In this document: one piece after another, positions 60,957 to 64,000 of the stretch
How the letters are laid out: every line of letters begins with the position of its first letter
Position numbering within the stretch: the first letter of the stretch is position 1
Assembly: GCA_016859345.1 (NCBI GenBank)
Contig: CM029118.1
Coordinates: 26,726,501-26,790,500 of the forward strand
Length of the DNA: 64,000 bases
DNA from: Istiophorus platypterus
Taxonomy: Eukaryota > Chordata > Actinopteri > Istiophoriformes > Istiophoridae
Direction of reading: 5' to 3'
Position numbers and translations under genes: made by a program
The notes under the pieces: generated by a model
Databases searched by the model: none
What the model was told of the DNA's origin: nothing
The model's input: only the letters and a program-made list of their open reading frames with translations

Positions 60957-62649
60957 ACTCCTGTAAGATACTGTACATACCAACTGGTCCAGATCCATTC
61001 TGAAGAGCCAGATCAGAACTGCCCTGCAGGCCACCTAAAGATAAACCCACACCAACAGAAACATATAGACATACTGCTTTTTATTTAATTTCTTTTTCTA
61101 CCAGTTTGTGTTGTGTTTCATTACTAACATGTATGAACTGTTTTGACCTTGCTGGCCATCAGGATTTGTTTGCTACTCCTTCACTTTGCCTTCTATTTCC
61201 TGATCATTATCTGCTATGTCTGTTATATCTTTCCACATAAAGTAAATACAGCCTGCCTGTTTGCCAAATATGCTGCTCCACACTACGAAGAAGAATATTC
61301 ACAGGGACAGTATGAATGCACTCTATAAATGTAGATATAAGCCCCAATAGGACAGGTTTAATTTTCTAGATGAGGTTGGTTATTGTAAAATGACATGTGC
61401 TGGTCAGCGATATTATTCCTGTCTGATGTGAATGCTCTTTTTTTCTCCTCCTTTCTTTGAAGTAACACAGTCCAGCGTACCAAGTGTTTTTTCCTCACAG
61501 CTGTTGGTCCACCTATAATTTTAAGTTGCATCCAGACAAAAAGAAAACCTCAAAATTAACATACATGTTGAACTTCCTATGACAGAGTGTCATCAGCTCA
61601 GTTTAACAATAAGTTCAAAGAGAGCATCAAAGAGCAAAACACACACGCACACACGCACACACACACACACGCACACACACACACGCACACACGCACACAC
61701 ACACACGCACACACGCACACACACACACACAAACACACACAGTGACACACACACAGTGACACACACACACACCCGTGTTTGCAGTGCTGGGCGATCTTTG
61801 TGGAGAGTTTCTATGGAGGTGAGTGTGATGTGAGGAGAGGATCCCACTGTCAGCCAGGGCTGCTGTGGCTGCAGCTAGAGCCTGAGATGTCACACCTCCT
61901 CCTCCTCCTCCTCCTCCTCCTCCTCCTCCTCCTCCTCCTCCTCCTCCTCCACCTCCTCCACCGGGGTTGTATGACATACTGCCTGGTCCCACATGCATGA
62001 AATTCTGCTGGGGAAGGCCTGTGGACTAGAGAGACAGCGACAGATAGAGGCATGTTAATACGAGCTTATGTAATTCTTGAATTCTAATCAATGAAACCCT
62101 TGTTTGTCATCTGTTCTTTGATCTGCAACCTGTTTTTGGGGCTTGTTTTGGTTGGTACCTCATCATTGCTCAGAAGGGTGTACACAGAGCGCAAATGTGA
62201 TTATTGACTGATCGAATGATTTGAATGTGGCCTTTTGCCCCACAAACAGTTCTATATAAACAAAAAAGACTAAAACTTCTGTCAAATCTGAATAAGTAAG
62301 AGAGGCTGCCAGTAAAATGAAAACAATGGTAAAAAGACATTGGATTAGAACGCTTTTGGTTCAAGTCCCTGCTGAGATATGTCTGTAGGAAAATTCAATG
62401 GATTACAGACCTGAAGGCATTAATAAGCAAGGCTGTGAGCTGTGTAAGCAGTTGTTTTATGTGAAAAGTCAGACTAAATAAAATTAGAGTGTAAGAAACT
62501 AAAATGCTACTTACAATTTTATGACTCTTCATCATGTTGTCAAATTCCTCATTAATCTTCTTGTATTTCTCCTCAGTATTAGGAGTGAGGACGTAGGAGG
62601 CCTCAGTATCAGGGCTGTCACAGCCTCTATGCTCCTTCTTGTTCAGGGC
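52985..62649 (-). CDS. mef2a: MEF2A (myocyte enhancer factor 2A), 3' seven coding exons; gene runs off the right edge
   Basis: MEF2A is a MADS-box transcription factor of muscle and neurons. Visible exons, 5' to 3': 62515-62649, 61773-62025, 60981-61034, 59062-59225, 55122-55248, 54388-54478, 52985-53318. All are GT-AG with consistent phase and sum to 1158 bases (385 residues and stop). The DNA-binding MADS and MEF2 exons (about 86 residues) are absent, so the gene starts beyond 64000. Recognisable parts: the alpha1-type exon (ALNKKEHRGCDSP), a p38-docking segment RKTDLRVVIP, the p38 target region STPVVSITTPSLP, a phospho-dependent sumoylation motif IKAEPISP, and the nuclear localisation end KRMRMDSWVT. 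The second exon carries a run of 23 Gly. No beta exon (SEEEELEL-like) was recognised between 55248 and 59062. The end KRMRMDSWVT matches MEF2A closely; which teleost copy it is cannot be told. Confidence 0.95.
53446..54084 (+). mobile_element. MITE-like repeat in mef2a last intron, same family as 3739-4152, probably interrupted
   Basis: Starts GTAGTGAAATGTAAGTACAT and ends CTTTAAGTAAAGGTTCTGGA followed by TTCCTCCACAACTG, matching the two ends of the family. It is longer than the copy at 3739, so the middle (about 53810-54010) may hold an unrelated insertion. Confidence 0.5.
54388..54478 (-). CDS. mef2a: mef2a penultimate coding exon
   Basis: Encodes DYSLNSAELSGFSPSLGSMA and AWQQHQLGSL in the transactivation region. 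Donor GG|GTAAGT, phase 2. Confidence 0.93.
55122..55248 (-). CDS. mef2a: mef2a exon with p38 phosphorylation region
   Basis: Encodes SNQRLSSSQSNQPLSTPVVS and ITTPSLPHQSLVYSS. The two Thr-Pro sites match the p38 targets of human MEF2A. Confidence 0.95.
55249..59061. other. mef2a: mef2a intron, nothing coding recognised
   Basis: The largest mef2a intron in view. I looked for the short acidic beta exon expected in this position and did not find it. No transposase or strong repeat was recognised. Confidence 0.5.
59062..59225 (-). CDS. mef2a: mef2a exon with p38 docking segment
   Basis: Encodes NGFVGSPGGSSLGKIIPPK, SPPPLPPPG and RKTDLRVVIPQSKGMMQTL. The RKxDLRVVIP string is the kinase-docking site of MEF2A/C. 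Confidence 0.95.
60601..60634. repeat. (GA)n repeat
   Basis: An imperfect GA run in a mef2a intron. Confidence 0.8.
60791..60810. repeat. (AGG)n repeat
   Basis: Six AGG triplets in a mef2a intron. Confidence 0.8.
60899..60955. repeat. (GT)n microsatellite
   Basis: About 20 uninterrupted GT units preceded by GTATGTATGCAT. It begins within 30 bases of the donor of the small mef2a exon at 60981-61034, inside the intron. Confidence 0.92.
60981..61034 (-). CDS. mef2a: mef2a small exon
   Basis: 54 bases, phase 1 to phase 1, encoding GLQGSSDLALQNGSGPV. It corresponds to the GGMLSTTDLTVPNGAG part of human MEF2A. Donor TTG|GTATGT. Confidence 0.85.
61638..61772. repeat. (CA)n/(CACG)n microsatellite abutting a mef2a splice donor
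   Basis: About 135 bases of CA with regular CG variants and two AGTGAC interruptions. Its right edge is the first base of the mef2a intron, so on the minus strand the intron begins GTGTGTGTGT. Confidence 0.93.
61773..62025 (-). CDS. mef2a: mef2a exon with polyglycine tract
   Basis: Encodes STGLPQQNFMHVGPGSMSYN, Pro, 23 Gly, then VTSQALAAATAALADSG through HLHRNSPQRSPSTANT. The acceptor is CTCTCTAG. The donor is G|GTGTGTGTG, where the intron begins inside a GT microsatellite. Confidence 0.9.
61894..61962 (-). repeat. mef2a: (GGA)n coding trinucleotide repeat, 23 glycines
   Basis: Eighteen consecutive GGA codons (plus strand TCC) flanked by GGT, GGA and GGT codons give 23 Gly in frame within a mef2a exon. 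A long pure codon run suggests recent expansion and length polymorphism. Confidence 0.93.
62515..62649 (-). CDS. mef2a: mef2a exon with alpha1-type segment
   Basis: 45 codons, phase 0, from ALNKKEHRGCDSP to MMKSHKI. This is one of two mutually exclusive alternatives in vertebrate MEF2A; the alternative exon was not seen in the window. Confidence 0.95.
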
Positions 62650-64000
62650 CTGTGGTGGAATAAGCACAAAGGGGAAGGAAAGTTTAGAGAAAAAAGGATT
62701 AAAGTGTTGAAATTACAACCACTTTAACAGTCCATTCGCAGTTTACAGTGTCCTGTATTTGAGAGTCATACTAAAGTCACACTTTCCCAGGGAGAGTGGC
62801 GAGCTGACTACTGTGAGCAGACATCCAGCAGAAAATTATCTTGTGTGTTTTGTTTTATCATAAAGCACTTTATAAATCATAATAAACCAGTTTGTTTAAA
62901 ATGATTTACAAATCTATTTTAATTTCTAAATTAATACTGATGGGAAACTCATAAATTCAGATAGCAATATAGACAGTCCGGTCCATTTAGAGAACACCTA
63001 CAGATCTGAAACACATCAGCAAAGTCTATTGGTTACAAAGTAAAGAAAAAATTATACACAAAATAGAGAATAGAGCAAACGTAAAAAGGGCCGTACTGAG
63101 ACAGAACAGTTTGAACATGTAACATATTAATAACGGATTATTCCTATATAACAGCATTTGTCCATATCACAAGCTGAGGTATTGCAGAACACAGGATGTG
63201 TTTGGCTCTGGCTGGTCCCTATTTAATAGGTGGTTAGAGCAGGAAGGACAACTAACCACTAACGAGACTAGAAACCAGATCTGATTCACAAGAAGTTCAG
63301 GAAATACAGATATTTTCCTACCACTGAGGCCATATTTATAATCCTGCAGTTCTGTAAATATAAACCTAATAAGCTCTTTATTTTGATTCTTACATCAGTG
63401 TGGATTGAGAAATACATTTTTATTCTACTGTATAAAGCATCTTATGGGTTAATCAGTTTAAAAAAACATTTAAAAAAGTAGCTGGTGTTTGGTTCATTAC
63501 ACATTAAACATTTTTTATTTGGAAAAAATTGTTTCCAAGGACTTTTCAGTCAAACCCAGCGATTGCTATCTCGGTGTCTCTCTGCAGAATCCATTGATAA
63601 CTGTCATATACCAAAAGCCTACGGCATAGAGTTGTATTTTAGAAAATAAGGCACAGTTACTGTTTTTAGCCACACAAGCAGCATGGCTCTAAGAATGGCT
63701 CTAGGAATGGCCATATCTGGGTCAGATGGTCAACTTCTTTTGTCCAGGTCATCATGAGGTCAAAATTCTAATTTGTCCAGTACTTTGTTTTATGACCATA
63801 TATCCGCATTCTCTTCTTTCTCAGGTGTACTTTGTGCTAATTAACAAATGTCAGCATACTAACACCCTTAGTTATTATTAATCTATTATTTGTTAATTGC
63901 AAATAGTAGCATTGTTGTTGTATATATGGTAGCATTACCGTACTTACCTTAGCATTTAGCTAAACACTGTACCTAAGTAAAGTCATAAAGAACTGCTAGT
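62650..64000. other. mef2a: mef2a intron to the window edge
   Basis: No MADS/MEF2-domain exon and no alpha2-type exon was recognised here. The DNA is AT-rich without strong repeats. Confidence 0.5.

Noticed and set aside
61579..61998. Open frames rich in Thr-His, Cys-Val and poly-Leu near the mef2a repeat exon
   Set aside because: Shadows of the CA repeat and of the GGA repeat read in other frames; only the polyglycine frame connects to mef2a exons by phase and splice sites.
62326..62385. tRNA-like text with GGTTCAAGTCC (T-arm consensus)
   Set aside because: No matching acceptor stem, D-arm or anticodon arm could be folded around it; a chance match.
1..64000. Endogenous retrovirus or other viral insertions
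   Set aside because: No reverse transcriptase, integrase, LTR pair or capsid-like text was recognised on either strand.

Overview
The window is vertebrate nuclear DNA from a teleost fish. It is AT-rich, with long GT-AG introns, many microsatellites, fish-type Tc1 transposon remnants and MITE-like elements. It also carries an intronless hatching-enzyme gene, a family confined to fishes in this form. No bacterial operons, CRISPR arrays, rRNA or convincing tRNA genes are present.

Layout: (1) Positions 1-6850 are gene-free, with simple repeats, one MITE-like element and blocks that may be conserved regulatory DNA. (2) A single-exon, plus-strand astacin metalloprotease of the high choriolytic enzyme (HCE) type lies at 6945-7729. 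It has a TATA box and a polyA signal but a one-base frameshift in mid-gene. (3) mctp2 lies on the minus strand at 13198-40840. All 22 coding exons could be traced with consistent phase and GT-AG junctions, giving 891 residues with three C2 domains and two C-terminal membrane segments. Its introns hold a recent ~210 bp duplication that copies a splice donor, Tc1 debris, MITEs and a large hairpin-prone microsatellite. (4) Positions 40.9-48.9 kb are probably the 5' intron of mctp2 and contain a dead Tc1 copy. A CpG island at about 48.95-49.77 kb is the likely mctp2 promoter. (5) The 3' seven coding exons of mef2a, also minus strand, run from 62649 down to the stop at 52985. The MADS-box and MEF2-domain exons lie beyond the right edge.

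The three genes do not form one pathway. MEF2A is a muscle and neuronal transcription factor, MCTP2 is an ER-membrane C2 protein, and HCE is a secreted egg-envelope protease of hatching-gland cells. The most distinctive observations are the frameshifted hatching enzyme, the duplicated splice donor in mctp2, a 23-residue polyglycine tract in mef2a, and a GT microsatellite starting exactly at that same mef2a exon's splice donor. I found no convincing new multi-gene system. Exon coordinates rest on reading splice sites and on remembered vertebrate family members, not on transcripts.
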